A stretch of DNA of 16,760 nt from Dissophora ornata (Eukaryota > Mortierellomycota > Mortierellomycetes > Mortierellales > Mortierellaceae). The DNA is taken from contig MU617286.1 in assembly GCA_025201705.1 (NCBI GenBank), positions 1 through 16,760 on the forward strand, read 5' to 3'. The position numbers were made by a program, and so were the translations under genes. This document shows positions 9,501 to 16,760 of this stretch, one piece after another. The notes beneath the pieces were generated by a model. That model was not told where the DNA came from. It was given only the letters and a program-made list of their open reading frames with translations, and made no database searches. Numbering within the stretch: the first letter of the stretch is position 1; the number at the start of each line of letters is the position of its first letter.

Positions 9501-10107
9501 GATGAAAGTCGGATGGGGCTGCGGATTTGGACCGAGGGATTGTTTTGACTACACTGTTGGATCAAGTATCATACCTCTTGAGCGATTGACGGACACGGAC
9601 AGGCGCTGGCTGAGCAGTAGTGTCGTGGGTGGATTTGGTCCACGCGAGCCAATCCGCGGAGGCGTTGCGATTTTGGAGCCAAACATTGAGCCCGTGGGCC
9701 CTGATGGCCGTGAAGCCTTGCCGAGGCGTGGCAAGAGCTTCGGAGGAGATATAGCCGGTGTGGGCCGAGGAGGACGTGGCGGAGGTGGATTTGGGGAGAC
9801 TCGTGGCCGAGGGCGAGGTCGTGGCCAGATCCCAATGGATCACCAAGGCCGAGGTCCGGGTGCTGGGCGCGGTCGAGGCGTTGACGACCATGCCGATCAA
9901 CGATTACACCCTCTTCCGAGTCGTCCGCAGGCTGCAGCGTGGGCAGGGAAGCGCGGCCCTGGTGTAGGCTTGGAACAAGACACAGCCCCATTCCAGGAAC
10001 AACCATTGCCAGCGCCAGCGTTGCCGTCAACAGCATCGTCGCCTGCATATCAACAGCACAGCCATGAGGAGGACACGAGGCGGAACAAGAAGTCGCGATG
10101 GGAATGA
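6531..10107 (+). CDS. seb1: Seb1/Nrd1-family CID-RRM RNA polymerase II termination factor (828 aa, 5 exons)
   Basis: Exons are 6531-6671, 6779-7006, 7755-7917, 8053-9195 and 9296-10107 (2487 nt, phases 0, 0, 1, 1). Residues 1-150 form a CTD-interacting domain: EFQKELYSLFDS, SASKIDRLTKLALKSS, then YKLTGLYVLDSICRTS, then KVKRVVDLWERSGTF. Residues 150-558 are low-complexity, rich in Ser, Pro and Gln, with a DPRV repeat. An RRM follows at about 561-630 (SRTLWVGGTF ... FNAFIKMAVRAQAE). After it comes the Nrd1/Seb1 hallmark WGCGFGPRDCFDY (from W632) and IIPLERLTDTDRRWLSS. An Arg-Gly-rich tail lies at about 713-755. In yeasts this family reads the phosphorylated Pol II CTD and nascent RNA to direct termination and 3' end formation in the nucleus. 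The domain order and post-RRM block distinguish it from Pcf11 and Rtt103. The start is the ATG just ahead of the CID in the expected register. At the exon 2-3 junction the product reads KEKEK, one EK more than relatives usually have. Confidence 0.94.
7007..7754 (+). other. Intron 2 of the Seb1/Nrd1-like gene (748 nt) inside the CID
   Basis: The donor is GTACGT and the acceptor is CCCTAG, joining DKEK to EKVKRVVDLW within the CID. It holds a tandem GCTAGAAT pair near 7142, a TTTC/CTTT tract near 7553-7575 and an A12 run near 7652-7663. The internal frames give no recognisable peptide. The next downstream AG would be followed directly by a stop codon, so the CCCTAG acceptor is favoured. Confidence 0.78.
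7918..8052 (+). other. Intron 3 of the Seb1/Nrd1-like gene (135 nt)
   Basis: The donor is GTAAAT and the acceptor is GAAAG. It is a phase 1 intron, with G7917 plus GA making Gly. The chosen acceptor keeps the downstream 1143-nt exon open. Confidence 0.75.
8641..8680 (+). repeat. DPRV-type 12-nt coding repeat
   Basis: The encoded peptide reads RDPRVDPRVDPRL, three near-copies of Asp-Pro-Arg-Val, in the low-complexity linker between the CID and the RRM. The codons differ between copies, so the peptide rather than the DNA appears to be kept. Confidence 0.7.
9196..9295 (+). other. Intron 4 of the Seb1/Nrd1-like gene (100 nt)
   Basis: The donor is GTAAGA, TATCTAAC provides the branch point near 9250 and the acceptor is TAAAG. 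It is a phase 1 intron that joins QIR to VISRTLWVGG at the first RRM beta strand, matching the family. Confidence 0.85.
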
Positions 10108-10356
10108 GGACTGTGCAGATGTCAAAAATAGAGGCATTTTTTTTTAGTATTTGTTGCAACAGAGACCGGTTTTTATTAAAATGGCATTCACATCATCCAT
10201 TCACTCATTCAGAAGCGTCTGCGCTTGGCAATACTTCTCTGCCTTCTCCATCCTGTCTGTTCCAGGCACGCTGCTCCAGATCATCCCTGTGCTGCTTCCT
10301 CTCGCATCACCCGCTCCCTCTCGCCCCCCCTCTCAATCCTAGCATCTGTTGCTACC
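10108..10356 (+). other. Intergenic region between the Seb1/Nrd1-like gene and NHX1
   Basis: This is a 249-bp tandem spacer. The first part is T-rich, with a run of T near 10138-10145 and ATTAAA at 10175-10180 as a possible 3' end signal. The rest is a C/T-rich leader of the exchanger gene, with long TCTC and CCCCCC runs from about 10225 to 10345. I see no clear TATA box. Confidence 0.55.
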
Positions 10357-12895
10357 ATGGATTCCACGGACTTTGCCGACGGCACCCCGCCCGCTGACGT
10401 GGAGGAGATGTACTCAAGCTGGGCCCTGCTCATCCTGACAGTGCTCCTGATCGGCGCCATGTGGACATCCTACTATCTCCAGGTCCGCAAGATCACCGCC
10501 ATCCACGAGTCTGTCATCTCCATCATGACCGGTAAATACGCCCAGTAACATACAGCCCATATTGCAATATGCGCTGCCTTGAGCACGTGGCGATCGCCAT
10601 CGAACAGGACATGGCTCTGACATCTCCGAGTCTTTCAACTTTAGGAATGATTGTTGGCTTCGTCATCCGCGTGGCCCCGGGGCGTATGGTTCAGGACATG
10701 GTCACGTTCAAACATACCTACTTTTTCAACTTGTTGCTGCCGCCAATCATTCTAAATTCTGGCTACGAGATGAAGCAGGCACGGTTCTTCCGGAACCTGG
10801 GCAGCATTTTGACCTTTGCCTTTGTCGGGACTTTTATCTCTGCTCTCGTGGTTGGGTAAGGGTTCTCTAGCTCCGCAAAGAGCTAGGCTCTGGATCAGCG
10901 CCATGCGTATTGAAACTCACACTGACTTGGACATTGGTGTTTGATGAACCGTTAGAATACTCGTCTACCTGCTGTCGTTGACAGGACTGGAGTCGCTTCA
11001 GCTCAGCTTCCTGGACTCGATGATCTTTGGCTCAGTCCTGTCGGCAACGGACCCGGTGACTATCCTCGCCATCTTCAACCAACTCAGGGTCGATCCCAAG
11101 TTGTACTCTGTCATCTTTGGCGAAAGTATTCTCAATGACGCCGTGTCGATTGTCATGTTTGAGTAAGGCGCCGCTGGAGCAGCCGGCTGGGGAAAAGAAA
11201 ATGACGGTCAAGATGATCCATGCTAATCGACGCCTCTGATGTGACCCAATAGGACTCTGAAAAAATACCGAGGAGAGGACTTTCACCTTGGCAACGTGCT
11301 CCACGGAGTATCGACTTTCTTCTTTGTGTTCACTGTCTCCTTGACGATTGGTGCCATTATCGGATTGACCGCCGCCCTTGCCCTAAAGCGGACCAACATC
11401 CACCTATACCCAGGCCTGGAATCATGCTTGATTGCTCTCATGGCATATGCCTCCTACTTTTTTTCCAATAGCATCCATCTCTCAGGTAAGCTTCACGGCT
11501 CCTCCAGTGCAATAGGCAGTAGAAGCTGATGAGACAATTTTGGAGCACTAACACAGATGGTTCGTAGGCATTGTCTCGCTCTTGTTCTGCGGCATCACCC
11601 TCAAGCATTATGCGTACGAGAGCATGTCACAGAGGTCCAAGAGAACCACAAAGTCGCTGTTCCAGGTCCTGGCGCAACTTTCAGAGAATTTCATTTTTAT
11701 CTACTTGGGACTGACGCTGTTCACGGAAACGGATCTGGACTACAAGCCGGTTTTCATCCTTTCCACTTTTGTAAGTGCTCAGGCGACAGGGTTGATTTGT
11801 GAGCAGGGAGGCATATATATTGAACTAACGCTTATATTGCCTCAGATCTTTATTTGCTTCTCAAGATATTCCGCTGTCTTCCCCCTCTCGTCGCTGATCA
11901 ACATGGTATCCGTCTATGTCCTCAAGAGATCGGACACGTTGTCGAGACCTCACCAGGTCATGCTCTTCTGGGCTGGGCTTCGAGGGGCAGTCGCGTTTGC
12001 ACTGGCTGCTGGCCTGGAGGGCGTGAATGAAGCTGCCGCACTGCGAACCACGATTTTAGTCGTTGTCGTGTTATCTGTGATCGTTTTCGGAGGCACAACC
12101 GCAAGGATGTTGGCTATCCTTGGTGTCAAAGTAGGATGCATCGATTCCGAAGGCGAAAGCGAAGATGACGAAGGGTACGAGGAGTATGACCGAGACAGAG
12201 AGATCTACCTGACTGAGGATATGTATGGCCGTGGATCGGAAAACCAAGCGCTTTATTTGCAGTCTTCATACTCCAACTCGGAACTATCGTTGCAGTCGCG
12301 GCCATCAGATGAGGACTACGTGGGATCTGCGGGGTCTGGATCAGGATCGGGATCATCGACCGGATCCGGCAACCAACTTCGTGACAACACAATCTTGCCA
12401 CTTCCCGTGGCATCCGCGAATCATCCAGACGACACGCACTGGTTCCTCTCATTTGATGATCGATACTTAAAACCGATCTTCTCGCGGTCTAGACAATGGA
12501 ATCGGAGCAGGCGTCGTTTCTCGGGTCCGACCATACAGCAGCATCGGAATCGCACACGCTCAGCACAAGGTCTCCATCGTGGACCTTCGTCTGGCATGAC
12601 GACAGCTACCAACTCGAGCAGTCAGTTTGGTGGCAGACACTCGAGATTCGCTTCTGCGAATGGGGAGCATCGCACGGTGGGGAGTTATCTGACAAGCCAT
12701 AGTAGCAGTAACAGCCTGACAGCGTATGGGAATGGCACGAATAGCGCCAATAGTCGGAAGTCCTCAGGCGAGACTGGATCAATGACTTTGGGCGATGAGC
12801 TCGGGATGGGTCATGTCCGACGAGAGCTTGACAGGCGAGCAGCGCAAGCAGCCGCGAGTTTGAACACGCAAGCATCTGGTATCCATGATATTTGA
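10357..12895 (+). CDS. NHX1: Endosomal-type Na+(K+)/H+ exchanger, NHE/Nhx1 family (692 aa, 6 exons)
   Basis: Exons are 10357-10531, 10645-10855, 10956-11162, 11253-11485, 11568-11770 and 11846-12895 (2079 nt, phases close). This is a multi-pass cation/proton antiporter of the CPA1/NHE type. Members of the Nhx1/NHE6-7-9 branch swap lumenal H+ for cytosolic Na+ or K+ in endosomes and the prevacuolar compartment. Visible landmarks are a first hydrophobic helix at about residues 21-43, [11 protein letters not shown] at 85-95 (amiloride-site region), ATDPV at 159-163, GESILNDAV at 184-192 with the transport-site N189-D190 pair, and [14 protein letters not shown] from F384 with R389. A cytosolic tail begins near residue 435, starts acidic ([12 protein letters not shown]) and then turns Ser/Gly-rich. 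It includes [15 protein letters not shown] near 541-555, typical of the endosomal branch. No cleavable signal peptide is obvious. The ATG has an ACC-ATG-G context. The length fits fungal Nhx1. Confidence 0.95.
10532..10644 (+). other. Intron 1 of NHX1 (113 nt)
   Basis: The donor is GTAAAT and the acceptor is CTTTAG. It is a phase 1 intron, with G10531 plus GA giving Gly59 and joining SIMT to GMIVGFVIR as in NHE proteins. Confidence 0.88.
10856..10955 (+). other. Intron 2 of NHX1 (100 nt)
   Basis: The donor is GTAAGG and the acceptor is CGTTAG. It is a phase 2 intron, with GG plus A giving Gly129 between two hydrophobic stretches. Confidence 0.86.
11163..11252 (+). other. Intron 3 of NHX1 (90 nt)
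   Basis: The donor is GTAAGG and the acceptor is CAATAG. It is a phase 2 intron, with GA plus G giving Glu198 directly after the NDAVSIVMF helix. Confidence 0.88.
11486..11567 (+). other. Intron 4 of NHX1 (82 nt)
   Basis: The donor is GTAAGC, CACTAAC is the branch point and the acceptor is CGTAG. It is a phase 1 intron that restores [13 protein letters not shown], well conserved in the family. Confidence 0.9.
11771..11845 (+). other. Intron 5 of NHX1 (75 nt, divisible by three and stop-free)
   Basis: The donor is GTAAGT, GAACTAAC is the branch point and the acceptor is CCTCAG. It is a phase 0 intron. The frame stays open through it, so retention would insert 25 residues ([12 protein letters not shown] and onward) into the membrane domain between ILSTF and IFICFSRY. 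Spliced, the protein follows the family pattern leading to VFPLSSLIN. Confidence 0.85.
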
Positions 12896-13422
12896 GCGTA
12901 CGTCGATGTTGTCTCTCACCCAATCCCGTTCATGTCCTTTTTTTTTTTTTTTCCTCAAACACCCCATATATCCGGACTCTGTATTCTCTCACACAACTGT
13001 CCACACGCCCCACTCCCAGCCACGAAGATCACACCTTCGCTATGGTTCTCTGATGTCATATCAGCACTTTCAAACACTTAAAATAAATCACTTTAAATAT
13101 ATTCTTGTGCCTGAGCAATGGCGCGTAACTGATCTGCTATGAGAAATCACTGACAAAAAAGTTCTTCATTTCGGTGGTGGACTAAACTTGAATGCGAGGG
13201 TGGGACTGGAAGTAAGTAAGAGAGGTGGGGATAGACTAGGCAATATTATATATACACAACGAACAATGGATGTATGAAAGCAACCGTAGCAGCTTTCTAT
13301 GGTACTCGTCATAGCCCGCCCGAGGGGCCAATACACCGTAGAACGCAGGAGAATCGAGCAAGCAGGAGTAGACAGCACGAGAGCATCACTTCGTCCAACC
13401 GTAATCTACTCTTGATACTGGT
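12896..13422. other. Convergent intergenic region between NHX1 and the FAR1-type gene
   Basis: This is a 527-bp space holding both 3' flanks. It contains a run of 15 T (12938-12952), an AT-rich block near 13078-13105 with AATAAA on the plus strand, and a TATATATA-like patch near 13245-13257. I see no credible gene in it. Confidence 0.6.
13082..13087 (+). terminator. Candidate poly(A) signal of NHX1
   Basis: AATAAA lies about 190 nt after the NHX1 stop codon in an AT-rich patch (TTAAAATAAATCACTTTAAA). Confidence 0.4.
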
Positions 13423-16331
13423 TTACTAAGCGGTAAGAGCAAAGGAATGTTAAACAGGGTGCTCGAAAGAGAAAACAAAAAAGACAAAAAAGACAAAAAA
13501 AAAAAAAAGGCGAATATATATCTTACCCTGTCATGTTGTCCTAGAGATGACGGCTGTGTGCTCATCTGCGGACTGTTGCTTTGCTCGCCTGCACTTGCAT
13601 ACCCTGTGTGCAGATAATTGTTGCCATGATTACCGGAAGGAGCACTGTAATGATAATGACCCGCCGTCGCTGTCGGGAATGTTACGGAATTTGAAAACAC
13701 ATCCTCCGATTCTCCTCCCAGAAGCTGATTTGAGTGAAAGCCTGGGTGGGACGATAGCGCCTGGGCCTGGGCCTGTGCTTGTGCTTGTGCCTGAGCCTGA
13801 GCCTGAGCCTGTGCCTGAGCCTGTGCGTGGGCTTGTTGCGCCTGTGCCTGTGCCTGTGCCTGCGCCTGTGCCTGCGCCTGTGCCTGCATTTGCTGAGAAG
13901 ATGGTGCGGAGTGTGCCAAGGGGCCGGTTTGATATGGATGTGCGTACAATCTGGCTGGTCCACCAGGTCCAGGCGAGCTTCCAGTACGTCTTTGCGGCTG
14001 GGATGTCGGGGCAGATGTGAGCTGCTGAACAGAGAGCATAGGCTGGTAGAACGACTGGATCTCCTGCTTAATATCAACAGAATGTGTACGCTTGATCGTT
14101 GGCGCCTGTTCTTGGTGAGAGGAATCGGAGGAATCGAGATCAAGGGACAGATCAGAGGGAGACAAGTCCTCTTGGCCCAGGGCGGATGGTTGGTGGTGAT
14201 GATGGTGATGGTGGTGGTGGTGGGACTGATGTTGATGATGGTGGTGCTGAGAGGGCGCTTGAGTAGCTGATATCTGGCGGAATGCCGTCGCCATTCCCGA
14301 GGGCAAATGGTGATTGCTATGATGCTGCTGCTGAGTTTCTTGCTGATGGTATTGCAACTGCTGGTGTTGGTGCTGGTGCTGCTGTTGGTGAGCATGGTTC
14401 GCCCCCGAATGAGGATGGTAGCTCCCACCTTGCATTGGCAATAGGCCAGAACCACCATGGATCACAGATGGATCCAGTCCCGAGAGAGAAGCCTGGAGAG
14501 GCGCAACCGTGCCAGCAGCTGTTGCGGCAGACATATCCAATTGATTCATCAACTGAGTAGTGCTCAATGTCGATCCAAACGAAGCAGTCGATGTGGAAGG
14601 ACCTCCACCGATCCCATGTCGTGAAAAGCACTCTTCGCTGAGCGAGCGTTTGCGGTCATTTAGTGGAGACATTCCAAGGCCAAGTCCATAGCTAGAGTCA
14701 GGAGACGAGATAGATGAAGGTCGTCCTTTCTGGTTAGGTGTGTTCTTGACAGATATGACGCACCCCGGATATGTCACAACGTGGTCTGAGGAACCTAATG
14801 GTGAGCTCGCAGACGACGAGGGTCCAAGTCCAGGGCTCACGCTGGTAGGTGAGGTCATATTCATCGATGAGCTTGCGCCTCCAAGCCCTCCTCCGCCAGC
14901 AGAGGAAGGTGGTGGGGACGTCAGAACACGAGAACCAGTGCCGGCAGGGTCGATGTGAAGCTGCTCGCAAATCTCGATGAGGACATGCTCGAGACTAGAT
15001 GTGACCTTGTAGGACAGCGTAGGATCTGCACTCGCAAGGCTGGCGACTCGTGCTGCTAGGTCCATTGTAGAGAAGACACGGCTCTCTGAATCGCGAAGTC
15101 GAATTTGTTTCCGCTCCTCGGTCAATCGGTTGTAAAATCGTCTTTCGTCCCAGACAAGTTCCGGAAAGTCCTCCTTGATACGTTCCCGTGTTTCCGAGGT
15201 GGTAAGGTTGCGCTGGTTGGCGTAGTAGGCGATTCGATCAAAGACAGCTGGCGGCCAAGGCTGGCGAATGTCATCGGGCGAGATCAAAGGATGGTTATGG
15301 ACCATCGACGCAGGGTTCATGGCCTTTCGGAAGACCCAGAGTTTGGACTCTTGCTGGAACAGCGTAATGCGCCACTTGCAATCACACCTCATCGAGAGCC
15401 TCTTTCGCTTGATTTCCTTGTTGTTCTTGACAGAATCAGGGACACCTTCTCGCGAGCAGTACAGGTAGACGTTCTAGAGGATGGTTGAAGGACAGACAAT
15501 GGATCATATGCGGAATAATGGTCAGTATGAGACACGACCCGCAAAAGGAGGGTGGTGACAGGACTGTGTGCATGTGCAACGTTGCAACACCTCAGCCTGA
15601 ACACAAAAAGAACATTCGCCCCCGCCTCTTCTTGCAAAATGCATAGGCCATCTCTGAGCATGGACCATTGGACCGTTAGACCATGGCCCACGATATATAC
15701 TTTTGAATTGAATTTCATATTTGTGAGCATAGTATGGTGAGAGCAGGGCATGGTTGATTCAGGCAGACAAAAAGTATAAAAGGGTGGGGAGGAGGGGGGG
15801 ACCTTTTCTTTTTCTTTTTCTTTTTCTTTTTTTTTTATCCCGCTCTATTGGAGCGGGGCCCGTTCTTGCGGAGGAGAACAGTGCAGTGCCATTGCGGGTT
15901 CCCCCGACCGGGGGCGGGTCAAGATTACTGCACCCAGCAACGAAGCTGTTGCGAGAGGGGTGTGAGAGGAGGGTAAAATTGGATTTGAAGGAAAAAGAAA
16001 GAAAAACGCCCAAGACGAGGGAGGAAAAAGGGAGGGGGACTAGACCACAATGGACCAGGTCCTGGCAGGGCCCAGGACAGTGGAGAGTGAGAGCACAAAA
16101 CACCAGGCAGAGCGAAAATTCCAGTCCCCCTCTTCTGCGACCGATAAATAGATTGATTACGCATTGGCGCAACTGGCGGGGCAACGTTCTTCATGTGCAC
16201 TTTACCTTGTTGGAGCTCGTCTCCTGCTTGACTGTGAAGCCATGTTCTCGGGCCAGGTCGCGACACTTTGCGATTGCGTCGCCGGACTGATCGAAGGACA
16301 TGCTCAAGAGCCTGTCGTAAAAGTCATCCAT
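13423..16331 (-). CDS. FAR1/WRKY-GCM1-type zinc-domain transcription factor with Q/H/QA tracts (691 aa, 3 exons)
   Basis: Minus-strand exons are 16331-16206, 15473-13527 and a terminal exon starting at 13425, where TAA is the first codon. The codon just upstream of the ATG is an in-frame TAG, which fixes the start. Residues 16-105 form a FAR1-type domain related to Mutator-like transposase DNA-binding modules: AIAKCRDLAREHGFTV, then VYLYCSREG, a basic KRKRLS stretch, RCDCKWRI and VHNHPL. Likely zinc ligands are C48, C74 (or C72), H101 and H103. A helical segment follows at about 113-165 (WPPAVFDRIAYYANQ, ETRERIKEDFPEL, RRFYNRLTEERKQ). The rest is Ser/Gly/Gln/His-rich, with His x10 at 460-469 and a Gln-Ala repeat at 572-614. 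No transposase catalytic core is present, so this looks like a host regulator built on a transposon module, comparable in type to plant FHY3/FAR1 or Candida Rbf1. The target genes are unknown. The exact C-terminus depends on the last acceptor. Confidence 0.82.
13426..13526 (-). other. Last intron of the FAR1-type gene (101 nt), ending at the stop codon
   Basis: The donor is GACAGG|GTAAGA. The best acceptor is CGCTTAG after a pyrimidine-rich stretch, and the next codon is TAA. An alternative acceptor, CAAG, a few bases further on would instead add about 40-50 residues. Read through, the frame stays open to 13386 with a Phe/Leu-rich hydrophobic stretch. Confidence 0.6.
13758..13886 (-). repeat. 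Hexanucleotide Gln-Ala coding repeat
   Basis: This is 129 nt of CAGGCN-type units encoding about 43 residues of alternating Gln and Ala, broken once by QQAHA. The units vary mainly at the third position of the Ala codon (GCC, GCG, GCA). It is a minisatellite-like tract likely to vary in length between strains. Confidence 0.9.
14193..14222 (-). repeat. Poly-histidine coding run (10 His)
   Basis: These are ten consecutive CAC/CAT codons within a wider Gln/His-rich segment (roughly 14190-14400) of the FAR1-type protein. Confidence 0.9.
15803..15836 (+). repeat. CTTTTT-type microsatellite
   Basis: About four to five copies of CTTTTT end in a T run, inside intron 1 of the FAR1-type gene. On the sense strand they read as AAAAAG units. 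Confidence 0.85.
15839..15914. repeat. Two GC-rich inverted repeats (potential hairpins)
   Basis: The first inverted repeat is CCCGCTC (15839-15845), a 5-nt loop and GAGCGGG (15851-15857). The second is CCCCC (15901-15905), a 4-nt loop and GGGGG (15910-15914). They flank about 43 bases without obvious pairing. They lie in an intron, and their role, if any, is unknown. Confidence 0.6.
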
Positions 16332-16380
16332 CTATCGAGTCGATGAAATGAAGAGCAAGGATGAGGAACAGGGAGACGCG

Positions 16381-16467
16381 AGCGAGCGAGAGAGAGAGAG
16401 AGAAAGAGGGCGAGAAAGAGACAAGAGAGGGCGAGAGAGAGTGAGAGAGAGGGGGAGAAAAAGAGGG
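16381..16467 (+). repeat. GA-rich (CT on the minus strand) low-complexity tract
   Basis: This is a purine-rich run dominated by GAGA units with scattered GGGC and AAAG. It lies 50-136 bp upstream of the FAR1-type start codon. Confidence 0.9.
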
Positions 16468-16470
16468 CGC

Positions 16471-16494
16471 GCGTGTGTGTTGTGTGTGTGTGTG
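16471..16494 (+). repeat. GT dinucleotide microsatellite
   Basis: This is GCGTGTGTGT followed by TGTGTGTGTGTGTG, with one phase slip in the middle. Confidence 0.9.
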
Positions 16495-16590
16495 ACCAAA
16501 GATTAAATAGAAATAAAGTAACGAGTGCGACCAAAAGATAAAACACTTGCACAAAAACGAACGAGGAACACAAGAGATCACTGAGTAAAT

Positions 16591-16636
16591 GCGAATGCGA
16601 ATGCGAATGCAAATGCAGATGCAGATGCAGATGCAG
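16591..16636 (+). repeat. Hexanucleotide tandem repeat GCGAAT/GCAGAT
   Basis: Nearly eight 6-bp units: three GCGAAT, one GCAAAT, three GCAGAT and a partial GCAG. The graded change of unit looks like local duplication with point changes. Confidence 0.92.
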
Positions 16637-16760
16637 TTTCAAAGGGAAGAAACAAAACGACAGAGAACTAACTGAATAACCGAGAAGGAGCAACAGCGAC
16701 GGCTGATTGATAGATATGATACAGCGGGTGAAAATAGAAAAATAAATGAAAGACAAAAGG

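Larger units (their letters stand above)
15474..16205 (-). other. Intron 1 of the FAR1-type gene (732 nt)
   Basis: The donor is AAG|GTAAAG and the acceptor is CCTCTAG, phase 0. It joins VKQETSSNK to NVYLYCSREG and so completes the FAR1 domain. It contains a CTTTTT repeat on the plus strand, two GC-rich inverted repeats and a TATAAAAGG string. No other ORF in it has a recognisable product. Confidence 0.82.
16332..16760 (-). promoter_or_regulatory. 5' leader/promoter region of the FAR1-type gene
   Basis: Going upstream from the ATG on the minus strand, this region has a long CT tract (plus-strand GA-rich 16377-16467), a CA/GT tract (16471-16494) and a hexamer repeat (16591-16636). CT-rich leaders are usual in fungi. 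The long open frame on the minus strand here arises from these simple repeats and is not a gene. Confidence 0.5.

Noticed and set aside
9569..10159. 196-codon minus-strand frame opposite the last exon of the Seb1-like gene
   Set aside because: It is antisense to a well-supported RRM and RGG coding exon, and its peptide resembles nothing known.
13779..14270. 163-codon plus-strand frame opposite the FAR1-type gene, Leu/Cys/Val-rich
   Set aside because: It is antisense to the Gln-Ala and His repeats, and its hydrophobic look comes from the complement of CAG/CAC codons.
13682..14458. A second long open frame (258 codons) on the minus strand, overlapping the FAR1-type coding region
   Set aside because: It is a shifted reading of the Gln-Ala and His repeats, with composition set by the repeats, and it has no domain. 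The main frame continues from the FAR1 domain.
15880..15925. Possible tRNA-like T arm around GGGTTCCCCCGACC
   Set aside because: No acceptor stem, anticodon arm or box A promoter fits. The pairing is a simple C5/G5 inverted repeat.
16304..16756. Open frame of 150 codons on the minus strand at the window end, rich in LHLH and SLSLSL
   Set aside because: It is produced by reading GA, GT and hexamer repeats. It has no recognisable product and lies in the promoter/leader of the FAR1-type gene.
1..16760. Mobile elements, CRISPR arrays, viral genes, secondary-metabolite or toxin clusters
   Set aside because: No transposase core, terminal inverted repeats, spaced direct repeats or biosynthetic genes were seen. 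The FAR1 domain is the only transposon-related trace.

Overview
The window is eukaryotic nuclear DNA from a filamentous fungus. It has spliced genes with GT-AG introns (mostly 75-135 nt, a few of 240-750 nt), CTAAC-type branch points, CT-rich leaders, compact spacing and many homopolymer and microsatellite tracts. My best guess is an early-diverging lineage of the Mucoromycota/Mortierella kind. The reasons are gene style, Q/H-rich low-complexity proteins and a FAR1-type transcription factor; this is inference, not a sequence match.

Five protein-coding genes can be assembled with exon phases that all close. (1) 317-5141, plus: a 1291-residue three-finger C2H2 transcription factor resembling the Crz1/Prz1 class, in 3 exons. 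(2) 5528-6343, minus: NC2-beta (Dr1/Ncb2), 142 residues in 5 exons, with a GC-AG first intron. (3) 6531-10107, plus: a Seb1/Nrd1-family CID-RRM RNA polymerase II termination factor, 828 residues in 5 exons. (4) 10357-12895, plus: an endosomal-type Na+(K+)/H+ exchanger (Nhx1/NHE family), 692 residues in 6 exons. (5) 13423-16331, minus: a 691-residue protein with an N-terminal FAR1/WRKY-GCM1 zinc domain and Gln/His/Ala-rich repeats, in 3 exons; this looks like a transposase-derived transcription factor.

Layout: genes 1 and 2 converge, genes 2 and 3 diverge from a 187-bp shared promoter, gene 4 follows gene 3 in tandem, and genes 4 and 5 converge. Four of the five genes act in nuclear transcription: two sequence-specific factors, a TBP-binding repressor and a Pol II CTD/RNA-binding terminator. 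The fifth acts in endosomal pH and ion balance. No operon-like logic, mobile element, CRISPR array, tRNA or rRNA is evident.

The most interesting points are at the splicing level. They are the GC-AG intron in NC2-beta, a 705-nt intron cutting a zinc-ligand Cys codon, a stop-free 75-nt intron inside the exchanger membrane domain, and a last intron in the FAR1 gene whose retention would add a Phe/Leu-rich hydrophobic tail. I do not see a convincing new multi-gene system here.
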